From the NCBI GenBank assembly GCA_012064385.1, contig QRDG01000139.1, positions 803,677 through 867,676 of the forward strand: DNA of 64,000 nucleotides, given 5' to 3'. Position 1 is the stretch's first letter. Each line of letters begins with the position of its first letter. The notes below the pieces were generated by a model. The model was not told the origin of the DNA. It saw only the letters and a program-made list of their open reading frames with translations, and made no database searches. The translations under genes were made by a program, and so were the position numbers. Origin of the DNA: Puccinellia tenuiflora (taxonomy: Eukaryota; Streptophyta; Magnoliopsida; Poales; Poaceae). Shown here piece by piece: positions 10,511 to 22,123 of this stretch.

Positions 10511-11441
10511 GCCTGATGATCGGTGATGGTAGCGTTGGGTTGTGCCCAAGCGAAGGCGTGGATGTAGTTAGTAGCAGTTTTCCCTCGTAAACGAACCGAG
10601 GTTTATCGAACCAATAGGACTTTGAAATCAACAACAAAGTGAATGTTGAAGATCTCTGGCGCTTAATCTTCAACGGACGTGGACCTGCACACACTCAACC
10701 AATTACTTTGCCCCCAACGGCGGGAAGGTTGTCAATCTTTCCGGTCTGGCAGAAAACAAAGCAGTTAATTGTATAGTGAAATAGATGAAAATATGAAAGT
10801 GGACCAGACGAGTAATGATGATGAATAAAGGTTGCAATCAATGTAAAAAGATGGACCAGGGGCCATGGGTTCACTAGTGGAGTCTCTCAAGTAAATAAAA
10901 CACTCATATGATGGGTAAACAAATTGCAGCTAGGCAATTGACAAGATTATAACACAAACTTAATCTAGCTATGACATAGATAACATGATAATATTTATGT
11001 AGGCATCACAACAATGAACAAAGACCATTGAGTCCAAATGTATCTTTGTCTAAAAAGTCCATAGTGGGATCGCTATCCAGCCTATCACCCAACGGTATTA
11101 AGTTGCAAGCAACAGACACTTGCATTAAGTAAAGCGCATGAAGTAAGAAATACTAATATCAAAAGAGACATTAACACCTCTGTTTTACCCTTAGTAGCAA
11201 CAACACACCCTCTCCCTTACACGTTTTTGTCACTCGTGCACAGGAACAAAAGGGGGCATGAACCCACTATCTAGCATAAATACTCCCTCTTGGAGATACA
11301 CACAATCACTTGGCCAAAGTAACTACGCACATTGGAGGGCATCCAAGAACATAAATCAACGTATAAGAATCATGCACAATCTGATCATAACTTCATAATC
11401 CATCGGATCCCAGCAAACACATCACATAGCATTACAATAAT
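10511..11441. other. Non-coding AT-rich stretch before the CACTA terminus
   Basis: No ORF with recognisable similarity and no LTR, primer or tandem structure. The texture is that of an old untranslated repeat. The last three bases, AAT (11439-11441), are the candidate 3-bp target site of the CACTA element that follows. Confidence 0.5.
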
Positions 11442-11662
11442 CACTAGTAGGAAAAAGCCTATCACTGGCGAACCTGTTTTGGCTACCGCTGGCGAACATG
11501 CGGTTCGCCAGTGCTCATATCACCAGTTGTAACAGCTTACCGCTGGAGAACATCACGTTCGCCAGCGAGGGCCCACTTACCACTGGTGAACAGATGTTGT
11601 GTTCGCCAGCGGTATACCCAGGGATTACAACTGGCGAACCAGGTTCTTGTTCGCCAGTAATA
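11442..11662. repeat. CACTA terminal inverted repeat end and subterminal repeats
   Basis: After CACTAGTAGGAAAAAGCC comes a cluster of the ~11-bp motif GCTGGCGAAC and its reverse GTTCGCCAGC, arranged as inverted pairs with short spacers (around 11466, 11488-11514, 11542-11567, 11581-11615, 11629-11658). Such subterminal arrays are binding sites for the TNPA-type protein in En/Spm elements. Confidence 0.85.
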
Positions 11663-12504
11663 TGTATTTATGCTTTTAAAATAAAAGCAGAAATATTTTG
11701 CAGCAATATATACGGGCAGGTAAATACATATATATTGACAGAAACAGTATAATTGACATAATTTAAATAGATATACAAATAGACAAGTGACCAAATTATT
11801 GGTTCATCATGCATGAATTACAAGCCGAAATATACAAGTGAGACCCAATATTTTGCATACATATGCATTAATACACACACATCTCGGCCGCAAGTCTATA
11901 GTTTTAGGTCGCAAGTTTTCAAAAGCAAGTAGTAATCTAAACTACAATCACAGACAAGAGAACTGCAATGGCGATGAAGAAGAAGAGTATATATGCATGT
12001 TCTTCCTCTCTTCCGCTCCGCCTCTGCTTTAATCTTGTAGCTCTTGTAGTTGTAGCCCTCTCATCCCGCTTGCTTCGGACATCTTCATCTCTCTGTACAC
12101 GAGGCAAAGATAAAAGTCTTAGGAAAAGAAAATAAGAGCAAGAGTTTATACACAAATCAAATAATAGTTAAATAACTGCACCAAAATCGAATACATGCAT
12201 GCCTCATATATAGGTTGGACACACAGAAGTTCCAGGGATGGTCCGAGTGAGCCAAGTAGGATGCACAAGATGTGTATTCGTGCATATCACAAGGCTAGCG
12301 CCATCCCCGGGATCACACGGTATCACTTCATTTTAATCATCGGCATTCAGAGAGAGAAAGAGGAAACAAAACAAAACAACTCAAGTTAAATAGCATCGAT
12401 CACACATGCAGGTTCAACGACTTTAGAAGCACAAGTTAATTTACAGATATAATTTACGAACACAAGTTCATCTACCGTACTAAGTAGACAACACATACCG
12501 TCGA
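11663..12504. other. CACTA 3' non-coding region
   Basis: AT-rich sequence between the subterminal repeats and the stop codon of the Ulp1-like frame. No conserved ORF seen. It probably holds the 3' untranslated part of the downstream CACTA gene. Confidence 0.5.
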
Positions 12505-12701
12505 TCACATATTCTTGCGCGGCTTCGGTGGGAACAGGAGAACACCATCTATAGTGAATGGCCGGTTATCACCCTGCGCTATTAAGCGATGTTCGATCTC
12601 GTCGTTCGGTGGTGCTGCAAAGCTGTTGAAGTACACCCCGGCGTGAGACAAGACATCATTGCAGATGATTCCCGCGATCACCTGCTGGATGCGACCGAAC
12701 T
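12505..12701 (-). pseudogene. C-terminal exon part of the CACTA Ulp1-like gene, cut by a retrotransposon
   Basis: On the minus strand the last 62 codons (from FGRIQQVIAG to FPPKPRKNM and stop) continue the frame that is broken at 27050. The coding sequence on each side meets exactly at the 5-bp duplication GAACT. The segment is rich in aromatic and polar residues and matches the C-terminal tail seen in CACTA second-gene products. Confidence 0.8.
12697..12701. repeat. Target-site duplication GAACT, left copy
   Basis: An identical GAACT sits at 27050-27054, immediately outside the other LTR. Confidence 0.9.
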
Positions 12702-15700
12702 TGTAACGCCCTGACCCCAGAGCTATACAGTGAAACATTGTGCAACCGGTCATGCTACACAATCGAGGGTTACTGGGTTTACCAATCCCAGGCCAAAACA
12801 CATTGGCAGGCGTGCTCGGAATACATCATCGGCACACAACACCTCGATCATGCCATAAGCTCGGACATCGCTTTCATGTATAACAAAGAGACCAAGACTG
12901 CGGAACAACTGGCACATCACAGACTCTACGACACAAAGAGATCATAGTTCAACTCATATAATTGAGAAAGATAGCAAATGACACATCAGAGGTCACTGAC
13001 CCATCATTACAACAGCGGAAGCAAATTAAAGTTGTCTAAACAACAAGATCCAATTTATGGCCTAAGAGGCCTACAGATAAACATCCCGTGCCAGCCTGTT
13101 CCAAGGCGTCCCAAGCTGCCACCTGGGAACCCCAGACTACTCGTCGATGTCAACGTAGAACCCACCTTCCATTTCGGTGGCGTCCTCCTCTGAAACAAAT
13201 AATAATCAACAAAGCAAGGCTGAGTACGACGTACTCGCAAGAATTAGTAGGGTGATATAGGCCCGATGCTGACGGAGGCTCTAATGCTGTATAATATAGC
13301 TGGTTTTGCATAAAGCTAGTTTTCCATTTTAAAAGACGTCCGGACCCTTTGCATCGTCTACTCAGAATGTTTTCCGAAAAGGGATAAGAGAGTAAAATTT
13401 AATCTTTGGTTCTCGTCTAACCTACTTGTAACCAGAACATCTCATCTCCACCAAGGTACTCCCTCGAATCACCCTCGAGGAAATGAACCTTTCATCACAC
13501 GTTGGATTGCAACCTCTAGCTGCCATATCAATTAAGTTAAGGTTTTCTATGATCTTATCGTCTATTCCCAAGTCATCCATAACCGCGGACACGGCTTTTC
13601 GAAAAGATTTACCCTGCAGGGGTGTACTAATTTACCCACCGGTACCGTCCGGCTCACCTGATTGGTCCTCTTCCGGGCAAGACCGGCGAGTGGGCGCGGT
13701 TAAACCTTTACCTCGCATGAGACTATCCAAGAGTCATCTGTGGCCATAGGGCAAGTTTACACAGCCTCAGCCCCTACCCCATCGCCACGTCCTAAACACC
13801 ACCATCCTCATCATTTCTTTTTCCGCTCACACACACGGCAAATGGAAATAGCAAACTAGAGGACCCTTGGATACGCCCGCACAAGTTATTTAGTTAAAGG
13901 GGATTCCATATGTCCCCACCGTTGGAAGCACGATCATCTTGGTTCAAGAGGTAAAGAACTCGCACCTAGGGGCAAGAGTGAGGCAAAACACCATCCCCGA
14001 TGGCAACTCACCCAAGCCTTCTTAACATTTTAAAATAAGCACCCCACATATCCACCATGTCCGAAACATTCCATCAACATCAACAATTATGGAATTAAAC
14101 AACGGACATAACTAGCATACGACTAAGCATGGCTAAGCATAGCTAAGCATATATAACCAACAAGTATATCTTTGTCTCCGGCCAACACATCAAACCTAGG
14201 GTTTATAGGAGGGGAAGCATGTGATGGTTCAGGGGATAAACATGCATTCATAGGATACTCTACATCTTGATCAAAAGAGACATTTGAATCGCATGCAATA
14301 TTATGGTGGATAAGATAAGTTTGTAAAACAATAGGATGCTAGATGCCAAGAAGGTTAGGTTAGCTCTTGCCTTGCTGATAGTACTGGGCGCATTGATCGT
14401 TGAGGTACTGTGGTGGAACCTCGACTCCTGAATCTAACGAAACACAACAATACAGGAAATAAATAAATAACACGAATACAAGGTGCAATGCACAATCATG
14501 ATGAGATGATCATATTATGCAATGAAAAGTATTTGGGCATATCCCACAAGTTAAATGGAACCCCTAAATTAATTATTTCAATTAACGGGTTAAAACTCCA
14601 TCTTTAACTTTGTGAATTAAATTATTAACCAAAATGTCCAGTACTGAATATGGGTTCTACATGCATGAAATTGGCATTATTTGATAGATATTAATCCACT
14701 GATCATTTTGGTATATCATTTGCAATTTTTGAGTTAATATTTAACAAGTTATGACATTTCCAATATTTGATTTAATTCTGCCATTTCATTTATTTTTAAG
14801 AACAGCACCAAAATTAAATCTACAAATATTGCAAAAACAAATTTCTGTCAATTTCTGAAATTCCCAAAAATGATGAACGGATGACGTCATCACATGTCAT
14901 CAGCAGGGCAGCGGCACTGTCGATCAAAAATCCGTCGATTCCGTGCGAAATTGGACGCGGGGAAGTGCGGCACTAGGTAGAGGAGAAGGAGTGGAGCACG
15001 GGGAGCGGAGGCTCGGACCATATGGTCACCGGAGTGGCCGGTGGCGACCATCGGAGCGGCGGCGGTTGGCGGTGCATGGCGGTAGCGCGGTCCAGAGATG
15101 GAAGGAGAGGGAGGAGAAGGGCATTCGGTCGAGGAGCTCACCCCGAGTACGACAACGCAGACGACGGGGCCGGAGGAGGCCGGACGACGAGGCGACGGTG
15201 CTTGAACGCGGCGGCCAGAGGCGGGAAGGAACGGCCGATTCTGTCGGCCCGGCGCCTCCCGATGGGTAGAGCCTGGTCCAGTAGAGGGAGGAGGTCGAGG
15301 CCGAGCTCGTGGCGGTGTCGGCGTGGGCTCGGTCGGCCGGAGTGGACGGGGAGTTGCGGTGGCCGGAGGCAGACAGGGAGCTCGAGCTAGGGTTCTTGCA
15401 CGGGAGAAGAGAGAGAGAGCAGGGAGAAAAGCAAGGGAGAGAGGAAAGGGAGGCACAGCCGCAAGGGGGCCTCCTTGACCACCACTCCACCAGGGGAAAG
15501 GGGGGGGGGGCGGCATCGAGGGAGCGGCAGAGGGGCGACACGGCGACGGCAGTGGCAATGAAGCCACTGTCGTCCACAGGGAAGATGGCTTTTTGCGAAA
15601 ACCCCCTCGGACCATTTTTCCTTTTTCTGGTTTTATTTTCTTTTGAAAACAGCAGCCTTTTCTATTTAATTGAGGCACTTAATCATTCTATAAAATTCGC

Positions 15701-16423
15701 CAAAACTTCATGTAGACTCTCCTTACCATATAGAAGCTTCACAAAAATTGGGGTTACAAACTAAAAATTTTTGCACCACATTTGTTCATAGGTTTTAGTT
15801 ATAACCATTTATGGCAATTTCCAAATTGTATTTATTTAGAGCATTTAAGCATTTTCAAAAATAATGAAATTATTCAGGGAGGCTCATAATAAGATAAGGG
15901 AGCTCACCATATTTTTGTTTTGAATTTTGAAAGGTTTAATTTGGTGTCAAAATTCAAAGTTGATTTGTAACTATTTGAAGTTCTCATTTTTAATTGAGGC
16001 ATTTAAACCATTTTATAAAACCTGCAAAAATTCATTTAGCCTCCCCATGACATGTAGAAGCTTGACAAAATTTGTGTTGCCAAATAAAAAGTTTTGCATA
16101 ACACTTGGTCATGGGGTTCACATATTGCAATGTTGATCAATTCCAACTATCAATTTTTCTAGCCTTTTAAAATAACCAGGCAAGAATATTGTTTTTCACT
16201 CTTGGAACTTCCCGGACAAATATGGAAACTCCAGAATATTTGGTTTTGCCAATTTGAGCAATTCATTTGGGTTGGGAAATTTGGGAAGGGTTTGATTCCT
16301 TTTAATGATTTCCATTGTTTGCAATATTTAACTTAGCAATTTAAATATGTATGCCATGATGCAATGAAAATAAAAAGTGAAAATTTGGCCCATATTTTAG
16401 GGTACCAAATCTGGGCTGTTAGA
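12702..16423 (-). repeat. 3' LTR (left) of the Tekay-like element
   Basis: Length 3722 bp. It matches the right LTR over long stretches. Compared with that copy it lacks ~547 bp (the equivalent of 21174-21720) and keeps a ~60-bp piece near 13680 that the right copy has lost. Its last bases are TGTTAGA where the right LTR has TGTTACA, so the terminal dinucleotide is mutated. A GC-rich section with a GA-rich run (14940-15590) is probably the promoter/leader part of the LTR. ORFs in it are low-complexity and I do not count them as genes. Confidence 0.9.
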
Positions 16424-16445
16424 ATTCTATCCCCCTTACAAGAAT
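16424..16445 (-). other. Polypurine tract of the Tekay-like element
   Basis: Reading leftwards the sequence is TGTAAGGGGGATAGAATT directly before the 3' LTR. This is a standard purine-rich primer. From 16446 to 16780 I see no coding sequence. Confidence 0.7.
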
Positions 16446-16780
16446 CTCGCCCCGAGATTCCTAGAGTAGGAAGAGGGATGAGGGTGACACGACAACCCTT
16501 AACTTCAACGATCTTCTCGATTACCACTATGATCTTCCTCGTTGCAAAGAGTAAGGTAGCTAGCATGACGTGCCGACAAGAAAGTCAGAAGATAGCTCAA
16601 GGTGATAGACAATCTTTCTCCAAGGGTTGGAAATATGAACTTTGCACAAGACCAAAAGCCTTTGAGTAAAGACAGCTGATTCCAGGTATACCCAAGAATT
16701 TTCCCATGATCCTCGGTATAGTGGTTGAGGTTAGAGATTTAAGAGATTTCGTCAACGGGCCCACCGGTGAGGTGCGTGAG

Positions 16781-18234
16781 CTACAACACTGGACTTGTCA
16801 GGATTACTAGCAGGCTTAGGTCATGCTCCTGACGAACCCCAATCATCATTTCTGCTTGAGGTTCCGATTTGGTTAGGTGTGCGGACACTTCAGGCTTTGC
16901 AGGTCTGAAGGTGGAGGTTGCGTCAGTAACCGAAGGTAGGGTCACTAAATTCTCAAGACGTAGGCTTCCTTGCCAAGCTCCAGAATCACGAGCTAGATTG
17001 GGAGACACCGGTAAGATGATGAGACTTGACCACTTAAGGGGAGTCCATATCCTCCATGGTATTTGATGGTTGTGTGCAAATGACATGAATGTGAAAGAAT
17101 GCGATGCTCCAAAATCGAATAAAACTGAAGCTGGATATGTGTTGACTCGAAGCGTACCCATGAGAACACGGGGGTCCTCTTCAACTCCTTCAGCCGAGAC
17201 GTGGTTCAGGCGACCACGGCTGACGGTCATGGCCTTGGCGGCTGGTGTAGAGGGAGCCGGTGCAGGTGATGAGGTAGCCGGTGCCTTCTGGGGACACTCC
17301 CTGGAGAAGTGCCCCGGCTGGCCACAGCTGAAACAAGTGGGCCTCGGCGGTGGTGGAGGCAGCTGAGGGTGGTACCCATTTCCAGCCGCACCCAAGGTCG
17401 AAGTAGTTGGGCGAGGCGGAGGTGGCCTGTACCCTGAGGGCTTTGGCGCGAAGGGAGCGCGAGGCACCTCACTAAAAGGCACAAAGACCCTGCGCTTCTT
17501 GCCCTCAGAAGAAGAGGGGCTCTGATTGTCCACTGGGCTGGCCTTTTGGAAGACTCCATCTCCTTCCTACCCTGCTCCATAGTGAGTGCCTGGTTGTATA
17601 GCTCCTGGTAGGACTGGAATTTGAAAGGCAACAACTCATATCGGAGCCGCGGTGCGAGCCCCTTGCGGAAGAGGTACTGCTTGTCCTCATCATTCGTCAC
17701 ATCCCGAGGGGCGTAACGGGCGAGGTGGTTGAACTCCCGCCCATAGGCTTGGACGTCCATGTGTCCCTGGGTCAAGTCCAAGAACTCCCTCCTCTTGAGG
17801 TCCATGACTGGCTTGGGGATGTAAGCCGCACGGAAGGCAGTGCGGAATTCCTCCCAGGTGAACACATGATCAGCAGCAGTCATTGCCACATGGCTTTCCC
17901 ACCAAGAGCCAGTGGCTCCCATCAGAAGGTAGGTTGCAAAGTTCACTTGTTCCGCAGCCGGAACATGCAAGGCAGTGAACTTGCGCTCGAGAGCACGAAG
18001 CCAGTCATCAGCATCCAGTGGCTCTTTAGCATAAGCGAAAGTGGGAGGTTGGGACTTCAGGAATCCAGTGAGGGTGTTGCATTCAGTGTTCCTGCGTGCA
18101 CCCTGCTGCACCAACTGCGCGAGCAGATTCTCATTGCGCACGCGGCCCTCTTCAATGATCATCAGAACCTCCGCCATAGTGGGTGGCGGCGGTGGATCAG
18201 GATTGCTTTGTTCACCACGACGGGTAGGAGCCAT
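16781..18234 (-). pseudogene. gag-protease of the Tekay-like element
   Basis: Gag starts MAPTRRGEQSN (18234). It holds the retrotransposon gag capsid region with FATYLLMGATGSWW, TWEEFRTAFRAAYIP and LARYAPRD blocks. A frame change near 17540 separates it from a Pro-rich linker and the zinc knuckle CFSCGQPGHFSREC (~17310). The protease follows with VLFDFGASHSF. The family normally has D-S-G-A here, so the S to F change should inactivate it. Homology fades ~100 residues later and the frame stops at 16781. Gag packages the RNA and would form the particle. With a broken frame and no pol, the copy depends on partners. Confidence 0.85.
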
Positions 18235-19089
18235 TCTGGAGATATGAACAAGGACACAGTTAGTAACCATAACCAGTCATTTAGGATAGACCATTAGACT
18301 TCTTCCTGATATAGAGATTTAAGATGGCACTACACAGATCAAGGCAATCATGATATTGCAGAAGCCTTTGTTAGCACTCTTCCGACAACTAGTGCCGAAA
18401 GGGTTTTCTGGACGGGTGTTAGTGGAGGGATCCCAGATATTGATGGATCACTTGCTAAGAGCAATACCGCCGTAATTCATATGGTTCTGTGGCAGAGAGT
18501 CTAGCTAAAGCTAGTGTCAGAGGAAAGCATTGCTGAGCAAGTCAATTACGGCTGCAACCTCGAGTTTGAAGACTAACTCCAAAAATGTTGCCAACCTGAG
18601 GTAGGGTTTGTCAATTAACATCAGGGTTCAACGGAGAGATCCTGGGTTAAAGATCAGCTTCATGCACTGGGACTCACGAATAGCATAATGCTCACATGGG
18701 TGACAACCCTCATAAACCGTTACACCTGAGCCCTAGCACAATCCGGGACCTTCGGACCTTCGGTTCAAGATCTTGGGCTAAAGCAAGGGAATTTCTTGAC
18801 GATCTGCAACACTTCCTTTCTTCGGGCTTTAGAATTGGCAGACAAGCAAAGTTAACCAGTGACTAAAGATAGAACCCAACCCCGTGATCCTAAAGATTTG
18901 AGTTTGTCGATGATCAGGAGAACCGTTAAATCAAATAGAGGTAAGATAACTCAGAGATGGAGCGAATTGGGTAAGGAGTAAAAAGAAACCTAAGATGGTT
19001 TTCACAACTCCTTTTTAGGTTATAAATAGTTTTTCACGAACACTAGACTCGACATCGACCAGTAGAACGGGTTTCCTACAGGCAGTCCT
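18235..19089 (-). other. Leader between primer site and gag of the Tekay-like element
   Basis: An ~850-bp untranslated leader with no ORF of note. It is normal in length for this group and probably holds the packaging signal, which I cannot identify by eye. Confidence 0.5.
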
Positions 19090-19101
19090 GCTCTGATACC
19101 A
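19090..19101 (-). other. Primer-binding site, initiator Met tRNA
   Basis: On the minus strand TGGTATCAGAGC, three bases inside the 5' LTR. Complementary to the 3' end of plant initiator Met tRNA. Confidence 0.9.
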
Positions 19102-22100
19102 ACTTGTAGCGACCTGACCCCAGAGCTATACAGTGAAACGTTGTGCAACCGGTCATGCTACACAATCGAGGGTTACTGGGTTTACCAATCCCAGGCCAAA
19201 ACACATTGGCAGGCGTGCTCGGAATACATCATCGGCACACAACACCTCGATCATGCCATAAGCTCGGACATCGCTTTCACGTATAACAAAGAGACCAAGA
19301 CTGCGGAACAACTGGCACATCACAGACTCTACAACACAAAGAGATCATAGTTCAACTCATATAATTGAGAAAGATAGCAAATGACACATCAGAGGTCACT
19401 GACCCATCATTACAACAGCGGAAGCAAATTAAAGTTGTCTAAACAACAAGATCCAATTTATGGCCTAAGAGGCCTACAGATAAACATCCCGTGCCAGCCT
19501 GTTCCAAGACGTCCCAAGCTGCCACCTGGGAACCCCAGACTACTCGTCGATGTCAACGTAGAACCCACCTTCCATTTCGGTGGCGTCCTCCTCTGAAACA
19601 AATAATAATCAACAAAGCAAGGCTGAGTACGACGTACTCGCAAGAATTAGTAGGGCGATATAGGCCCGATGCTGATGGAGGCTCTAATGCTGTATAATAT
19701 AGCTAGTTTTTCATAAAGCTAGTTTTCCATTTTAAAAGACATCCGGACCCTTTGCATCGTCTACTCAGAATGTTTTCCGAAAAGGGATAAGAGAGTAAAC
19801 TTTAATCTTCGGTTCTCGTCGGACCTACTTGTAACCAGAACATCTCATCTCCACCAAGGCACTCCCTCGAATCACCCTCGAGGAAATGAACCTTTCATCA
19901 CACGTTGGATTGCAACCTCTAGCTGCCATATCAATTAAGTTAAGGTTTTCTATGATCTTATCGTCTATTCCCAAGTCGTCCATAACCGCGGACACGGCTT
20001 TTCGAAAAGATTTACCCTGCAGGGGTGTACTAATTTACCCACCGGTACCGTCCGGCTCACCTGATTGGTCCTCTTCCGGGGAGTCATCTGTGGCCACAGG
20101 GCAAGTTTACCCAGCCTCAGCCCCTGCCCCATCGCCATGTCCTAAACACCACCATCCTCATCATTTCTTTTTCCGCTCACACACACGGCAAATGGTAATA
20201 GCAAACTAGAGGACCCTTGGATACGCCCGCACAAGTTATTTAGTTAAAGGGGATTCCATATGTCCCCACCGTTGGAAGCACGATCGTCTTGGTTCAAGAG
20301 GTAAAGAACTCGCACCTAGGGGCAAGAGTGAGGCAAAACACCATCCCCGATGGCAACTCACCCAAGCCTTCTTAACATTTTAAAATAAGCACCCCACATA
20401 TCCACCATGTCCGAAACATTCCATCAACATCAACAATTATGGAATTAAACAACAGACATAACTAGCATACGACTAAGCATGGCTAAGCATAGCTAAGCAT
20501 ATATAACCAACAAGTATATCTTTGTCTCCGGCCAACACATCAAACCTAGGGTTTATAGGAGGGGAAGCATGTGATGGTTCAGGGGATAAACATGCATTCA
20601 TAGGATACTCTACATCTTGATCAAAAGAGACATTTGAATCGCATGCAATATTATGGTGGATAAGATAAGTTTGTAAAACAATAGGATGCTAGATGCCAAG
20701 AAGGTTAGGTTAGCTCTTGCCTTGCTGATAGTACTGGGCGCATTGATCGTCGAGGTACTGTGGTGGAACCTCGACTCTTGAATCTAACGAAACACAACAA
20801 TACAGGAAATAAATAAATAACACGAATACAAGGTGCAATGCACAATCATGATGAGATGATCATATTATGCAATGAAAAGTATTTGGGCACATCCCACAAG
20901 TTAAATGGAACCCCTAAATTAATTATTTCAATTAACGGGTTAAAACTCCATCTTTAACTTTTGAATTAAATTATTAACCAAAATGTCCAGTACTGAATAT
21001 GGGTTCTACATGCATGAAATTGGCATTATTTGATACATATTAATCCACTGATCATTTTGTTATATCATTTGCAATTTTTGAGTTAATATTTAACAAGTTA
21101 TGACATTTCCAATATTTGATTTAATTCTGCCATTTCATTTATTTTTAAGAACAGCACCAAAATTAAATCTACAAGCCTCAAAAAAAGATATAAACTTGTA
21201 GTTCATTACTTACTGAACATTTTGAGCTATTAAACATAATTTTTGAGTAAACCAAACTCAAGTTATGGTTTTCTAAAATTGGAATTAAATCTGCCATTTT
21301 AATAATTTTAATTAAACAACAATTTAAATGTTCATTATTGCATGTAAATGGAACTAACATTTAGATGTTGTTTTCCTGAACATTTTAAGATCTCATTTAT
21401 AAATTTCCACTCATTTCTGCCATTTCTGTAATTATTAAATATGGGCAATTTAATTTGACCAAATAATTCTATCATTGGCAATAACAGATGGAAATTTTCT
21501 TGCTGAGCATTTTGACATATTATTTGCATTTTTTGGATTCATGGTTCAAAAGATATGCAATTTCCAAAATTTGAATAATTAACCGATGATTTGCATTTCA
21601 CATTTTAAATTCAAATTCAAAATTTCATTTGCATGTGTGAGTTGCATATTTGAACAGGTTATGAAATTATGAACCATTTGGTATGTCATTTGTATTTTTA
21701 TGATTTACCATTTAACAGATATTGCAAAAACAAATTTCTGTCAATTTCTGAAATTCCCAAAAATGATGAACGGATGACGTCATCACATGTCATCAGCAGG
21801 GCAGCGGCACTATCGATCAAAAATCCATCGATTCCGTGTGAAATTGGACGCGGGGAAGTGCGGCACTAGGTAGAGGAGAAGGAGTGGAGCACGGGGAGCG
21901 GAGGCTCGGACCATATGGTCACCGGAGTGGCCGGCGGCGACCATCGGAGCGGCGGCGGTTGGCGGTGCACGGCGGTAGCGCGGTCCAGAGATGGAAGGAG
22001 AGGGAGGAGAAGGCCATTCGGTCGAGGAGCTCACCCCGAGTACGACAACGCAGACGACGGGCCGGAGGAGGCCGGACGGCGAGGCGACGGTGCTCGAACG

Positions 22101-22123
22101 CGGCGGCCGGAGGCGGGAAGGAA

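Noticed and set aside
12978..13193. A 71-codon plus-strand ORF found identically at 19381-19596
   Set aside because: Identical because both lie in the two LTRs of one element. There is no domain, and the opposite strand is equally open.
14890..15764. Long ORFs on both strands in the GC-rich LTR core (also 21810-22165, 25753-26303)
   Set aside because: Low-complexity Arg/Pro/Gly products, repeated in each LTR copy, with no domain. They follow from GC-rich LTR sequence.
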